A stretch of DNA of 64,000 nt from Stomorhina lunata (taxonomy: Eukaryota > Arthropoda > Insecta > Diptera > Rhiniidae): the NCBI GenBank assembly GCA_933228675.1, contig OW121740.1, forward strand, positions 31,103,632-31,167,631, read 5' to 3'. Position 1 is the stretch's first letter. Each line of letters begins with the position of its first letter. Of this stretch, positions 1-11,289 are shown in pieces. The notes under the pieces are model-generated. The model worked only from the letters and a program-made list of their open reading frames with translations. It searched no databases and had not been told where the DNA came from. Made by a program: the position numbers and the translations under genes.

Positions 1-102
1 TAACTGTACCCTCGTAGATATATGAGATGTGTTTCTAAATTTAACACAACTTGATCGTGGGTATATAAGATTCGGCACAGCCGAATATAACAATCTTACT
101 TG
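1..102 (+). mobile_element. Helentron-B 3' terminal fragment
   Basis: This is the 3' end of a Helentron-B copy whose body lies outside the window. It has the B signature: a subterminal GGTGGGTATA-like block (here GTGGGTATA), a hairpin with arms ATTCGGC and GCCGAAT around ACA, then CTTACTTG followed by T. The same end recurs at 15,191 and 54,132. A hairpin just before the 3' tip with insertion next to T is typical of Helentron/DINE-1-type rolling-circle elements. Confidence 0.75.
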
Positions 103-756
103 TTATATAATGAAATGAGCATAAAATACTCCTACACTAAAGCTGCTTTACAATAAATTTAATCATTTACTATGAAATATTTAATGCTCAGCTGCTACTA
201 GACAAAAGCAAATATGCTAACGCGTCAGTGGGCATCACTGATTCAAATTTACAGTAGTGTGAATTTTAATACATACATTATACATTTGATATCTGCTTTC
301 CGATTATCTTAAATTTCCTAAAAATTTAGTTTTCAAATATTTTTTGGTTACTTCTTTTAAATTTTTCATGCCACTATATGTCAATTTGTATATGTGAGAA
401 TATTGCAATTCCAATTCATATCTAAGTTTGAAATTCAACAGGTTGTCGATAATATTTTCTTAAGCTAAATTATTTGTACATACCTGTAGAAATGCAAATA
501 TATGTACAGGTAAACATTAATATTTTCCAATATAATTTTTATATTATAGTTTGTGTGGAATATTATGGAATTTGAAATATTGCTTATGGTACTTTATGCA
601 GAAAAGTAATAAATATTTTATTGTTTATTTATGTATTTATTTACTTTTATTTATGTATTTTTAGTCACAGCACAAAACTGTAGTTGTGTCAAGTCGAACC
701 TGAAGGTACTTGCTTTGTTTAGATGTCTTTAACATATTGACTTCAAAAATTTTCGA
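103..756. other. AT-rich spacer, no gene seen
   Basis: I see no ORF, tRNA-like fold or recognisable repeat here. A short stretch of TTTAT repeats lies near 618-662. Confidence 0.5.
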
Positions 757-2094
757 TAGAAATATTTTTCTATAGAAAAATTTTCGATAGAAATATTTTT
801 CTATAGAAAAATTTTCGATAGAAATATTTTTCTGTAGAAAAATTTTCGATAGAAATATTTTTCTGTAGAAAAATTTTCGATAGAAATATTTTTCTGTAGA
901 AAAATTTTCGATAGAAATATTTTTCTGTAGAAAAATTTTCGATAGAAATATTTTTCTATAGAAAAATTTTCGATAGAAATATTTTTCTATAGAAAAATTT
1001 TCGATAGAAATATTTTTCTATAGAAAAATTTTCGATAGAAATATTTTTCTATAGAAAAATTTTCGATAGAAATATTTTTCTATAGAAAAATTTTCGATAG
1101 AAATATTTTTCTATAGAAAAATTTTCGATAGAAATATTTTTCTATAGAAAAATTTTCGATAGAAATATTTTTCTATAGAAAAATTTTCGATAGAAATATT
1201 TTTCTATAGAAAAATTTTCGATAGAAATATTTTTCTATAGAAAAATTTTCGATAGAAATATTTTTCTATAGAAAAATTTTCGATAGAAATATTTTTCTAT
1301 AGACAAATTTTCGATAGAAATATTTTTCTATAGACAAATTTTCGATAGAAATATTTTTCTATAGAAAAATTTTCGATAGAAATATTTTTCTATAGAAAAA
1401 TTTTCGTTAAAAATATTTTTCTATAGAAAAATTTTCGTTAGAAATATTTTTCTATAGAAAAATTTTCGTTAGAAATATTTTTCTATAGAAAAATTTTCGT
1501 TAGAAATATTTTTCTATAGAAAAATTTTCGTTAGAAATATTTTTCTATAGAAAAATTTTCGTTAGAAATATTTTTCTATAGAAAAATTTTCGTTAGAAAT
1601 ATTTTTCTATAGAAAAATTTTCGTTAGAAATATTTTTCTATAGAAAAATTTTCGTTAGAAATATTTTTCTATAAAAAAATTTTCGTTAGAAATATTTTTC
1701 TATAGAAAAATTTTCGTTAGAAATATTTTTCTATAGAAAAATTTTCGTTAGAAATATTTTTCTATAGAAAAATTTTCGTTAAAATATTTTTCTATAGAAA
1801 AATTTTCGTTAGAAATATTTTTCTATAGAAAAATTTTCGTTAGAAATATTTTTCTATAGAAAAATTTTCGTTAGAAATATTTTTCTATAGAAAAATTTTC
1901 GTTAGAAATATTTTTCTATAGAAAAATTTTCGTTAGAAATATTTTTCTATAGAAAAATTTTCGTTAGAATTTTTTTCGATAGAAAAATTTTCGTTAGAGT
2001 TTTTTTCGATGGAAAAATTTTCGTTAGAGTTTTTTTCGATGGAAAAATTTTCGTTAGAAATTTTTTTCGGTGGAAAAATTTTCGTTAGAAATAT
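757..2094 (+). repeat. 31-bp palindromic satellite array (FB-like unit)
   Basis: About 43 near-identical head-to-tail copies of a 31-bp unit. Each unit carries the 16-bp perfect palindrome TTTTTCTATAGAAAAA. The array has two blocks. Up to about 1,405 the variable part reads TTTTCGATAGAAATA; beyond it reads TTTTCGTTAGAAATA with little mixing. A few CTGTAG variants cluster at 830-930 and ACAAATT variants at 1,300-1,340, which suggests local spread of single mutations. The last units (1,970-2,094) are diverged. It is the most homogeneous array in the window and the only large one without the conserved module or an orientation switch. Confidence 0.95.
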
Positions 2095-2917
2095 TTCCTT
2101 GTTTCAGTTAGTTATCATTTTACTTGATTTTGTTTAAAAATGTTATACCTTATATAAAGTTAATTTTTCAAAGTTTGTTTTAAAATGTTAAATGATAGCA
2201 GCCCAAAATATTGTTAGATATTTTACTAAACAAACTATAGATAGAATTATACACACATACAATGGTAGTTGGTTAAGAAAAGTGTCGTAAGTCCTAAATT
2301 TGAAAATTATAGATAATTCTAACTAATTTTATAATTTAAATTATTTGTTTATAAAAAAAAGTTAATATGTTAAAAAAACGAACTTGTTTACTGTTTAAGC
2401 TCAGCGACCGTATTTAGATAAATCTTTTAATCAAAGTTATAACTTTCTTTCGAAAACTAATTGACAGCATGTCCTCAAACATGTAATTCATAACACCATA
2501 CTGCTGACAATGTATTTTTCAGAAAAAAAATAGAACTTTATCACTTTTAATACAACTAAAAAAGATTTTTATAAAATGGTCAAATACAAAATTGAAATAT
2601 ACAATTTCTGTTATTAAGTACGTGCAAAATGATAGTAATTTGAAACAAAGTTTTTTTTTATCAAAGTAAATATATCTATTAACAATGTGTACTTTAGATA
2701 CTATAAAAAACTAAAATTTGAAAAAAAAACATAGCAGTAAAAATTTTTTTCTAAAATCTATAAGAAGTGGCTTATAAGATATAATTTTTTTCATATTTTT
2801 AAGAACTGGCTGTAATGAAAACTAAACAAAGATAAAGATTAAAACCAAATGTGTATTCTTTCGAAATTTATTTCTAGTTTATGCTCAAGTTTTCGAACAT
2901 CTTCTTTATTGTATCAC
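2095..2917. other. AT-rich spacer, no gene seen
   Basis: Homopolymer-rich sequence with no sustained ORF and no repeat that I can link to other parts of the window. Confidence 0.5.
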
Positions 2918-3000
2918 TAGCTGATTTTACTCGGCGTTGTCCGGGTTGGTAGTTAAAGATTTTAACTTATTATTTATTATATTTATAGATTATCAAAAAA

Positions 3001-3290
3001 TTATCAAACAATCGTCAAATAATCATCAAGCAATCGTCAAATAATCATCAAACAATCGTCAGTCAATTGTGAAACAACTATCGAACAATCATTAAAAATC
3101 ATTGAACAGTCTTCAGTCAATCATCAAACAACCATCAATCAATCTTAAAAAAATCATCAAACTACTGTCATAAAACAATAATTAAAAATCTTCAAACAGT
3201 CATCAGTCAATCAGTCATCAAACAACTGTCAAACAATCGTCAAACATGAAAAATCTTCAAACAATCGCCAGTCAAACTATTATCAAACAC
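3001..3290 (+). repeat. Degenerate short tandem repeat, CAATCATCAAA type
   Basis: Repeats of about 14-22 bp built from CAATCGTCAAA and AATCATCAAAC, heavily diverged. The reverse complement (GATTGTTTGACGATT) forms the array at 42,340-43,020 in element C copy 2, so the array is a component of that element. Confidence 0.75.
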
Positions 3291-3635
3291 CAATCATATT
3301 ACCAATATCCGTGTATCCGTTTTCCTATTTTAGATACATAAAAAAGAGGTTGTAAAAGTGGGCATGGTAAATTTTTCTTAATGTGGAATCCTAACTTGGA
3401 CTAAAAAAAACATTTAGAAAGAAAAAATATCTTCATTGGTCCAGTCGTTCTCAAGATATGCAATTTTAAAGAAAAGAGGGAATTTTATCCCCATTTTTAA
3501 ATTCCCAGGTCCTCGTTGGTACATTTTCAAAAAATTCAAAAAGCAAAAACTATTATATAGAATGAAAATATCCACATTTAAAACTTTAATTAACTAGATT
3601 AAATCGTTTTCATCTTATCATCCAGGTTTGTCATT

Positions 3636-4520
3636 TTTAATATTTGACTTATATGGGAAGGGTCACGCCCACTTTAGATTTCACAAAAAACCCTTGCCTA
3701 TTTTAGCCACCGGTCACACCTTGTCATACTGTCAAAATTTTAGAAAAATCGGTTAGCAGGGTCATCAATATTTGTAATTTTAATAATTACAAAAATTTTG
3801 TTATTTTCAATATTTAACTTATATGGGAGGAGTCACGCCTACTTAAGACTTCGGAAAGAAGCCTAGCCTATTTTAACCACCGGTCACACCTTACCAAACT
3901 ATCTAAATTTCAGAAAAATTTTATCGGTTGGATCATCAATATTTGTAATTTTTAATATCTAATTTCTATGGGAGGGGCCACGCCCACTTAAGATTTCAAA
4001 AAAAAACCTGACCTATTTTATTCATCGGTCACACCTTAAGATACTGTAAAATTTAAGCAAAATAGGGCCACTCGGTCATCCATATTTGTTATTTTCAATA
4101 TTTAACTTATATGGGAGGAGTCACGCCTACTTAAGATTTCAGAAAAAACCTAGTCTATTTTAATCACCGGTCACACCTTACCAAACTATCTAAATTTCAA
4201 AAAATGTTGTCGGTTGGATCATCAATATTTGTAATTTTTAATATCTGATTTCTATGGGAGGGGCCACGCCCACTTAAGATTTCAAAAAAAACCTGGCCTA
4301 TTTTATTCATCGGTCACACCTTAAGATACTGTAAAAATTTAAGCAAAATAGGGCCGCTCGGTCATCCATATTTGTTATTTTCAATATTTAACTTATATGG
4401 GAGGAGTCACGCCCACTTGAGATTTAAAAAAAGAACCTAGCCTATTTTAACCACCGGTCACACCATACCACAATGTCAAAATTTCAGAAAACCGGTCCGC
4501 TAGTTTCGGAGATCCTTCAA
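3636..4520 (+). repeat. Dimeric ~145-bp tandem array inside element C
   Basis: Six copies of a roughly 145-165-bp unit marked by ATATGGGAGG(A/G)GTCACGCC, CTATTTTA and CACCGGTCACACC. Two unit types alternate, TTATATGGGAGGAGTCACG and TCTATGGGAGGGGCCACG, so the regular period is about 289 bp (marker blocks near 3,807, 4,097 and 4,386). This is a small higher-order repeat. Element C copy 2 has only one such unit near 42,050-42,090, so the array grew in this copy. Confidence 0.8.
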
Positions 4521-4545
4521 ACAGACGAGAACATTTTTTTTATAA

Positions 4546-5683
4546 ATATAGAAGAAGAAGAAGATAGATGTATGTGTGAGATATTTATGTACGTGTTTAG
4601 TTGAGGTTGTGAAAGGTAACAGTCAAAAGAAAATTTAACCCTTGTCGTACTCGTATGAGTAATATAAATTATACTATGTTTTTGTTTACTAAACAAATTA
4701 AGAGGAAAAGACATCAAAATCTTAGAGGATTTATATATTTGAAACGTTTTTAAACTTAATTTAATTAAAAAAGATGTGTATCTAGAACCATATTACAAAT
4801 ATACCGCTTGTCATTTAGTTTTTGTAAGTATTATTATATGAACTTTTATGATTTATTTAACTTAATACACGTGGTATTTATATAACTTATGTGTATTAAT
4901 GCTTTTTGAACTTTATAGTCTTCTGGAAGTCAATTAGTTAAAGCTTTTAGCTGCAACATAAACAAAGACACACAAACACAGTCACAAATATTTACATACT
5001 CGTATGTTTGTCGTTAGCTAAAATGTAAAATGGAATCAGTGACATAAGAAATCGATATTCATTTAATTATGGACTTACTTCAATTAAAAATTAAAATATC
5101 TAACAAATTTATGTTTATCTTTATTTAAGTTAAGCCCTTTTTCATTTCATCTAATGATATGTTAAAAAGAAAAACTTTGCGCTTTTTGACTTCATAAAAC
5201 TTAAGTAAATAGTAATATGAATAATGGCTATACAAGTGGGAATAAAGCCATATATTATGTATTTACCACATGCATACATCTAGAGTATAAATGTAAGTAC
5301 AGCAAAACTTTTATCTCTTCTTTTGCCAGTTGTTAAAGTGTAATCTTTTTTTCTTAACGTTTTGTTTTAGAGAAAAGTTTAAATCACATTGGGCCTACAT
5401 AAAGCAAAGAGTGCAGAAAGTTAAACACATCTCAGGTAACTTGTCATTTATTACAAGCATTCATTTGAACTAGCGTAGATCTATTATATCACAATACAAC
5501 AGTTAGTAGAATATGTAATATACTTCTTTGTATATAGCAAGCACAGCTTCTTTTAAAAATGCTAAACTGATGGCGTGTGTTATAACACAAACCTTATTTA
5601 TTTAAGAAAACCGCCTTAACTAACTAATTGCAATAAACATGAGAATGGGACTATAGTAGAAACATAAAGTAATAATACGATAG
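4546..5683. other. Spacer, no gene seen
   Basis: No coding region or recognised repeat. The only minus-strand ORF nearby overlaps element C's tail and looks like chance. Confidence 0.45.
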
Positions 5684-5728
5684 TAGCTATAGTCGGTCAT
5701 GACCGACAACCACTAAGGTCAAATATGG
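5684..5728 (-). mobile_element. Helentron-A terminal hairpin fragment
   Basis: The stretch has the Helentron-A 3' hairpin, GTCGGTC and GACCGAC around AT, followed by CCACTAAGGTCAAA. These are the same blocks as at 10,310-10,360 and 18,080-18,130. Only this tip is recognisable. Confidence 0.6.
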
Positions 5729-7329
5729 AATTAATGAATAGGGATTATGTGTAAGTTTATTAAATTATCTATAAAGCTGTTACTTGTAATTTGACAACAA
5801 GATTATATGGATAGCCAGACAGTGTCACAAAAATGTATAATGAAAATTTTTCTATAGTAAAAATTTTATAATAAAATTGTTTCTATTTTCATTGCAAAAT
5901 TTTTTCTTATAGAAAAAATTTCATTATAAATTTTTTTCTATAGACAAATTTTCATTATAAAATTTTTTCTATAGAAAAATTTTCATTATAAAATTTTTTT
6001 CTATAGAAAAATTTTCATTATAAAATTTTTTCTATAGAAAAATTTTCGTTTTTCTATAGAAAAATTTTTATTATAAAATTTTTCTATAGAAAAATTTTCA
6101 TTATAAAAATTTTTCTATAGAAAAATTTTCATTATAAAAATTTTTCTATAGAAAAATTTTCATTATAAAATTATTTCTATAGAAAAATTTTTATTATAAA
6201 ATTTTCATTAATAGAGAAATTTTAATAATAAAACTTTTTCTATAGAAATTTTTTTTTTAAAAATTTTTTTTTGTAGAAAAAATTTTATAATGAAAATTTA
6301 TAATGGAAAAATACTATAATAAAAATAGAAAATAGTATAGAAAACATTTTATAATAGAAATTTTTCTATGGGAAAAATTTTATAATAAAAATTTTTCTAT
6401 AGAAAAAATTTTATAATGAAAATTTTTCTATAGAAAAAAATTTATAATGAAAATTTTTCTATAGAAAAAAATTTATAATGAAAATTTTTCTATAAGAAAA
6501 GATTTTGCAATGAAAATTTTTCTATGGAAAAAATTTTATAATGAAAATTTTTCTATAAGAAAAGATTTTGCAATGAAAATTTTTTTGTACAAAAAATTTT
6601 ATAATAAAAATTTTTCTATAGAAAAATAAAATAATAAAAATATTTCGATAGAAAAAATTGTGTAATAAAAAGTTTTCTATAAAAAAAAATTTTATAATGA
6701 AAATTTTCTATAAAAAAAATTTATAATGAAAATTTTTGTATAGAAAAATTTTATAATGAAAATTTTTCAATAAAATTTTATAATGAAAATTTTTCTATAG
6801 AAAAAATTTTATAATGAAAATTTTTCTATAGAAAAAAATTTATAATATAAATTTTTATATAGGAAAAATTTTATAATGAATATTTTTCTATAGAAAAAAT
6901 TTTATAATGAAAACTTTTCTATAGAAAAAAAATTATAATGAAAATTTTTGTATAGAAAAAATTTTATAATGAAAAATTTTCTATAGAAAAAATTTGATAA
7001 TGAAAATTTTTCTATAGAAAAATTTTATAATGAAAATTTTTCTATAGAAAAAATTCTATAATGAAAATTTTTCTATAGAAAAATTTTATAATGAAAATTT
7101 TTCTGTAGAAAAAATTTTATAATGAAAATTTTTCTAAAGAAAAAATTTTATATGGAAAATTTTTCTAAAGAAAAAATTTTATAATGAAAATTTTTCTAAA
7201 GAAAACATTTTATAACGAAAATTTTTCTAAAGAAAAAATTTTGTAACGAACATTTTTCTAAAGAAAAAATTTTATAACGAAAATTTTTCCAAAGAAAAAA
7301 TTTTATATTGAAAATTTTTTTAAAGAAAA

Positions 7330-7540
7330 AATTTCTGTCTAAATTAAGGATAATCCTCCTGAAGAGATGGCTTAACCAACCATCGAAACGCGTCGAGGAA
7401 TTTGGTTTCTCCACAAACATTGTTTGGCTTTTTATCAATAAATTGGTCTGTTATATTAATAAATAAATGTAACCGATTTGGGATCAAATGCGAAAACTCT
7501 TCTTTTTGAATAATATTTACATCCCGACTATTTTGTTATT
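7330..7540 (-). repeat. Conserved non-satellite module, copy 1
   Basis: Single-copy-like segment between satellite units. It shares CGTCGAGGAATTTGGTTTCT, GATAATCCTCCTGAAGAGAT and TTTGGGATCAAATG with modules at 24,440, 59,878 and 61,505. On the minus strand it encodes part of the frame seen in full elsewhere (ending in residues SLQED at the other loci) but is disrupted here. The outer flank TAGTCGGGATGTAAATATTA (read on the minus strand) is also conserved. Confidence 0.85.
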
Positions 7541-7678
7541 TTTTAAAAATATTTTATAATGAAAATTTTTCTATAGAAAAATTTTATAATGAAAATTTTT
7601 CGTTAGAAAAAATTTTATAAAGAAAAATTTTCAATAGAATAAATTTAAAAAGGTTTATCAAAATTTGGGACATCAAAC

Positions 7679-7771
7679 ATTTAATTAAAAAGTTTTACTG
7701 TAATAATAAATAATTGTAATAAATTGGGATTCTTAGTGCAATACACTACAGTAAAACTTTTTAATTAGAAT
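7679..7771. repeat. Small inverted repeat inside the satellite
   Basis: A 21-bp perfect inverted repeat, arms TAATTAAAAAGTTTTACTGT (from about 7,680) and its reverse complement (from 7,749), around about 45 bp of non-satellite sequence. It interrupts the repeat array and may be a tiny MITE or foldback insertion. Confidence 0.6.
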
Positions 7772-8455
7772 AAATTTTGTATTTAAAATTATTCTTTAGA
7801 AAAAATTTTATAATGAAAATTTTTCTATAGAAAAAATTTTATAATGAAAATTCTTCAATAAGAACTAAATTTGCAATGAAAGTTTTTCTATAGAAAAACT
7901 GAAAATTTTTCTATAGAAAAAATTAAAATTTTTCTATAGAAAAAATTAAAATTTTTCTATAGAAAAAAATTTATAATAAAAATTTTTCTATAGAAAAAAT
8001 TTTATAATGAAAATTTTTGTATTGAAAAAATTTAATAAAAAAAATGTTTCTATTGAAAAAATTCAATAAAGAAAATTTTTCTATAGAGAAAATTTAATAA
8101 TAAAAATTTTTCTATAAAAAAATGTGGAAAAAGTTTTATAATAAAAATTTTTCTACAAAAAAAATTTTATATTGAAAATTTTTCTATAGAAAAAATTTTG
8201 TATTGAAAATTTTTCTATAGAAAAAATCTTATATAGAACATTTTTTTATAGAAAAAAATTTATAATGAAAATTTTTCTATAGAAAAAGTTTCATAATGAA
8301 AATTTTTCTATACAAAAATTTTATAATGAAAATTTTTCTATAGAAAAAATTTCATAATGAAAATTTTCTATAGAAAAAATTTCATAATGAAAATTTTCTA
8401 TAGAAAAGATTTGTTAATGGAAATTTTTCTATAGAAAAAATTTGTTAATTTGCAA

Positions 8456-8711
8456 TTTTAAGATGACTCTTAAGTTTTTGATGAGTTAGCATTTAATAAT
8501 GAGTTAGAAGTTTTGTGATTACTTCGTAATTTTAGTATGATTCTGCAATTTTAGGATGACTCAGCAATTTCAGAATAAATCTGCCTATTTATGATTCAGA
8601 AGTGTTAGTATGATTCAGCAGTTTTTTGATGATACAATATATTTAGCTTTACTCAACAATTTTGGGATGATTTAGCAGTTTTTTGATGACTAATGATTTT
8701 TAACAAGATTC
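8456..8711 (+). repeat. Degenerate ~25-bp repeat, GATGATTCAGCA type
   Basis: Diverged repeats built on GATGATTCAGCAGTTTTTTG, GATGACTCAGCAATTT and similar blocks, between the satellite and a Helentron-A tip. Confidence 0.6.
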
Positions 8712-8811
8712 AGATATTTTTGCCTTTATACAGGAAAAAGAACACCTTTAACCTTTGTGGTGAAGGGTATCGTATGGTCGGGCTTGACCGACTATAGCAT
8801 ATTCTTACTTG
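8712..8811 (+). mobile_element. Helentron-A 3' end fragment
   Basis: Contains CAGGAAAAAGAACACC, the subterminal GGTGAAGGGTATCG, hairpin arms GGTCGG(GC) and GACCGAC, and the terminal CTTACTTG before poly-T. It is the 3' terminus only; the body is absent. Confidence 0.8.
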
Positions 8812-8933
8812 TTTTTTTTTAACGAAGAAGCTATGAACGTTACTTTGAGCTACCGTGCGATGATTACAATTACAAAATCATCTTTTGGTTGTTCCATAGA
8901 CTCAAACAAAAGATTTTATATATCGCATTTGAT

Positions 8934-9163
8934 CAACAAGAGGGTATTAACTCAAAATTTATAAATTTTCAGTAGAGTTAAAAAACTATTTTATTTTACT
9001 ACTACTTTCATATAAGGAAGAGGCGTAAAACTGTAGTTTTTTTTTTGGTGAAATTATAGTGAGAATGAGGTCAGATTTGTACAGTGGGTAGATAAGACTA
9101 CTACACATCAATTTCTTTAAAAAAGTGAAAATTTTAAAATTTTGAGTTAATACCCTCTTGTTG
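8934..9163. mobile_element. Small TIR element (MITE-like)
   Basis: About 230 bp with inverted ends. The left end begins CAACAAGAGGGTATTAACTC and the right end is its reverse complement; arms stay similar for about 37 bp. The middle is AT-rich and non-coding. I could not define a target duplication, so the exact limits are approximate. Confidence 0.55.
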
Positions 9164-9318
9164 AACAAGTGCACATTCATAATGTTTTCCTTGAAATAAA
9201 TATTTAGAAACAATAAAATTTGTAAACTTTTTAACAATCAAAGCCATCAACCACAAATGTATCAGTTTAAATTTTCGCAGTTCTTTAAACAAAATATAAA
9301 TAAATACTTAATTCAAAC

Positions 9319-9326
9319 ATCAGTAT
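9319..9326 (+). repeat. Target-site duplication, left (hAT-like)
   Basis: ATCAGTAT, repeated exactly at 11,282-11,289. Eight bases is the duplication length made by hAT transposases. Confidence 0.85.
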
Positions 9327-9535
9327 TAGGGTTTTCATTTTACTCGACTTTTAATTGTTTGAGTAATCAAATAACTTGAAAATGGGGTTTTTAAATTACT
9401 CGGAAAATCGATTAATCGTCAAAAATTACTCGAGTTAATCGAGTAAAATATTCATCTTAAAATTACTCGAGTAAGATTTTTTGAATAAGCTGTTTTTAAT
9501 AAAATTATAGTTTCTTTTAACAAAAAAAAAATAGC

Positions 9536-9575
9536 GGATGCCTAACCTGCTATACCACGGCGGTTTATTAACTTT
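9536..9575 (-). repeat. SINE 5' head-like fragment
   Basis: Read on the minus strand the stretch holds AACCGCCGTGGTATAGCAGG followed by TTAGGCATCCGC. The 5' head of the SINE at 43,731 reads AACCGCCGTGATGTAGCAAG then TTAGTCATCCGC. The rest of the SINE is missing and poly-T follows. Confidence 0.5.
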
Positions 9576-9669
9576 TATATATATGTATACATGCTTACAC
9601 TGATCGCCTAAAGTAATCTTTCGATTTAATAAATCCTGATTTTCATCCAATAGATAAGTAACAATTTAC

Positions 9670-9960
9670 GACAACCTTTTACCTACCTTCACAATGAGAT
9701 CTTCTACGATTACATTGCGTCCTTTAATTGAACTATAGTAGGACATACTATTACTATCTAATGTCCTACGATTACATAAGAATCTTCAACTAAACTATAG
9801 TAGTACCTACGAATACATTAGAAACATTAACTTTGCTATTGTAGGTTTTACGATTACAATGGTACGTTCAAATGGACTATAACAGGAGCTACGATTACAT
9901 TAGGACCTTTAAATTGGTAATAGTAGAAATTACTAATACATTTGATACAACAACTGGTAA
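9670..9960 (+). repeat. Minisatellite, CTACGATTACATT type
   Basis: Four or five diverged units of about 40-65 bp sharing CTACGATTACATTAGGACCT and AACTATAGTAGGAC, at about 9,705, 9,767, 9,807, 9,848 and 9,890. Confidence 0.7.
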
Positions 9961-10298
9961 ACTATTATTTCTGAATATACAATCAGCTATATTTGGATCT
10001 ACGATTATTGAACCTTCAATAGACTATATTACAACTCTTGATTATTTCTTAGAATTGATAATTTTAATTATGGCCAGTAGATAACGTAAAACCAATCTTG
10101 GCCATGATTTGTGTGACAGGGGAATAAAAAGAACATACATTAAAAAATAAAACTTTTTCTCTACCCGTACTCAAGAAAAGCAGAAACAAACTTTCATTTA
10201 AAAACGCTTTCTATTTGGCCAACGATGTTTCAAACAAACTTGCATTTAAGAATACACTGAAAAACTTTAGACGTTTTATTTTATTAATATTAAAAAAA

Positions 10299-11115
10299 CA
10301 AGTAAGAAAGCGCTATAGTCGGTCAAGCCGACCATACGATACCCTTCACCGCTAAAGTCAAAGGTGTTATTTTTCCTGTATAAAGACAAATATTTGCTAA
10401 ATTTTGCCATCATACAAACATTTTCTCAAAACGTATATATTCAACCTGTTTCAGTCATTAGGACTTACATATATGAGAGCTAGGTCAAATGTGGACCGAT
10501 TATCTCGAAATTTGGCAATTTGATTACAGTTGTTACAAAAATTATGTATGCAAAAAATAAACTCAAAATTTTCATTATCTTTAGATTTACGAGCGTTTTA
10601 GTGATTTTTTGTCTCATTTAGTGTGTTTTTGAAGAAGAGTTTGTATGGGAGCGATGGTCAAATGTGGACCGATTTCAACGAAATTCGGTACAGTGATTTA
10701 AGTTTACATAAGCAGTATTTTTTTTAAATTTCATGAAAAAATATTGATATTTGTGGCCAATATAGCAATTCCGGGAAGTGGGACCTATGGGAGGTACCAT
10801 AAATAATGGACCGATTTTAACCAATTTCAATAGCCATGGTCCCATTATTAAAAAAATGATCTGTGCTAAATTTCATCAAATTATCTTTAGAATTGCGACC
10901 TGTAGTTTGATTACAAGGTTTACATGGGGGTCCAGCCAGCCGTCCAGCCAGCCAGCCAGACGGACGGACGGACATCACTAAATCGACTCAGAAAGTGATT
11001 CTAAGTGAGTCTATTGGTATACTAAAAGGTGGGTCTAAGACAAATATTTCTATGCGTTACAAACATCAGCACAAACTTATAATACCCTTTTCACCTATGG
11101 TAGTGAAGGGTATAA
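10299..11115 (-). mobile_element. Helentron-A, near full length
   Basis: In minus orientation it starts TATACCCTTCAC and ends with subterminal GGTGAAGGGTATCG, the hairpin GGTCGGC-TT-GACCGAC and CTTTCTTACTTG. It has subterminal inverted repeats (TATACCCTTCAC against GTGAAGGGTAT), a central CCAGCCAG/GGACGGAC microsatellite at 10,930-10,975 and the 3' stem-loop. These three traits define DINE-1/Helentron non-autonomous elements. A frame at 10,778-10,981 is chance. Confidence 0.8.
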
Positions 11116-11289
11116 ATACTAACAAAATTATGAAAATGTTTTTACTCAAGTAACCCGATTTATCGTAAAAAATTACTCAAATAAATCTTTATTTGAAATT
11201 AGTCATTTTTATTTACTCGAGCGATTAATCGATTTTATTTTTCCGATTAATCGAGCAAACATAACTCGAGTAAACACCCTAATCAGTAT

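Larger units (their letters stand above)
2918..4545 (+). mobile_element. Element C, copy 1 (unclassified dispersed repeat)
   Basis: One end reads ACTAGCTG with a CGGCGTTGTCCGGG block; the other reads CGCTAGTTTCGGAGAT, then CAGACGAGAACATTTT and a TATA-rich tail. A second copy lies in reverse at 41,960-43,272, sharing the CGGCGTTG block, a CAATCATCAAA-type array, a middle section around ATGCAATTTTAAAG and an ATATGGGAGG section. The collinear shared order shows a dispersed mobile repeat. I cannot assign a class: there is no coding region and no clear terminal inverted repeat or target duplication. Confidence 0.55.
5838..8455. mobile_element. Foldback-like satellite locus with conserved module
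   Basis: About 30-bp units centred on TTTTTCTATAGAAAAA. From 5,838 to about 6,240 the linker reads TTTTCATTATAAAA; from about 6,290 to 8,455 it reads the reverse complement, TTTTATAATGAAAA. The arrays therefore face each other around a switch point near 6,250. The conserved module sits inside the long right arm at 7,330-7,540. Units are more diverged than in the 0.76-2.1 kb array. Tandem-repeat inverted arms around non-repetitive sequence are the hallmark of Drosophila FB elements; homology to FB is inferred, not shown. The ORF spanning 7,196-7,438 on the minus strand runs from module into repeat. Confidence 0.65.
9327..11281. mobile_element. Non-autonomous hAT-like element with nested insertions
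   Basis: Bounded by an exact 8-bp direct duplication. Ends are TAGGGTTTTC (left) and TAGGGTGTTT (right, read inward), with subterminal repeats of ACTCGAG, CGATTAATCG and TTACTCGA at 9,345-9,480 and 11,140-11,275. Short TIRs, subterminal repeats and an 8-bp duplication fit the hAT superfamily. No transposase is present. Inside lie a SINE-like head near 9,540, a minisatellite (9,670-9,960) and a full Helentron-A (10,299-11,115), so it predates these insertions and its own length was probably about 1 kb or less. Confidence 0.8.

Noticed and set aside
2918..4545. Element C as a classical Helitron because one end contains ACTAGCTG.
   Set aside because: No TC start, no terminal hairpin plus CTRR end and no empty site could be seen; left unclassified.
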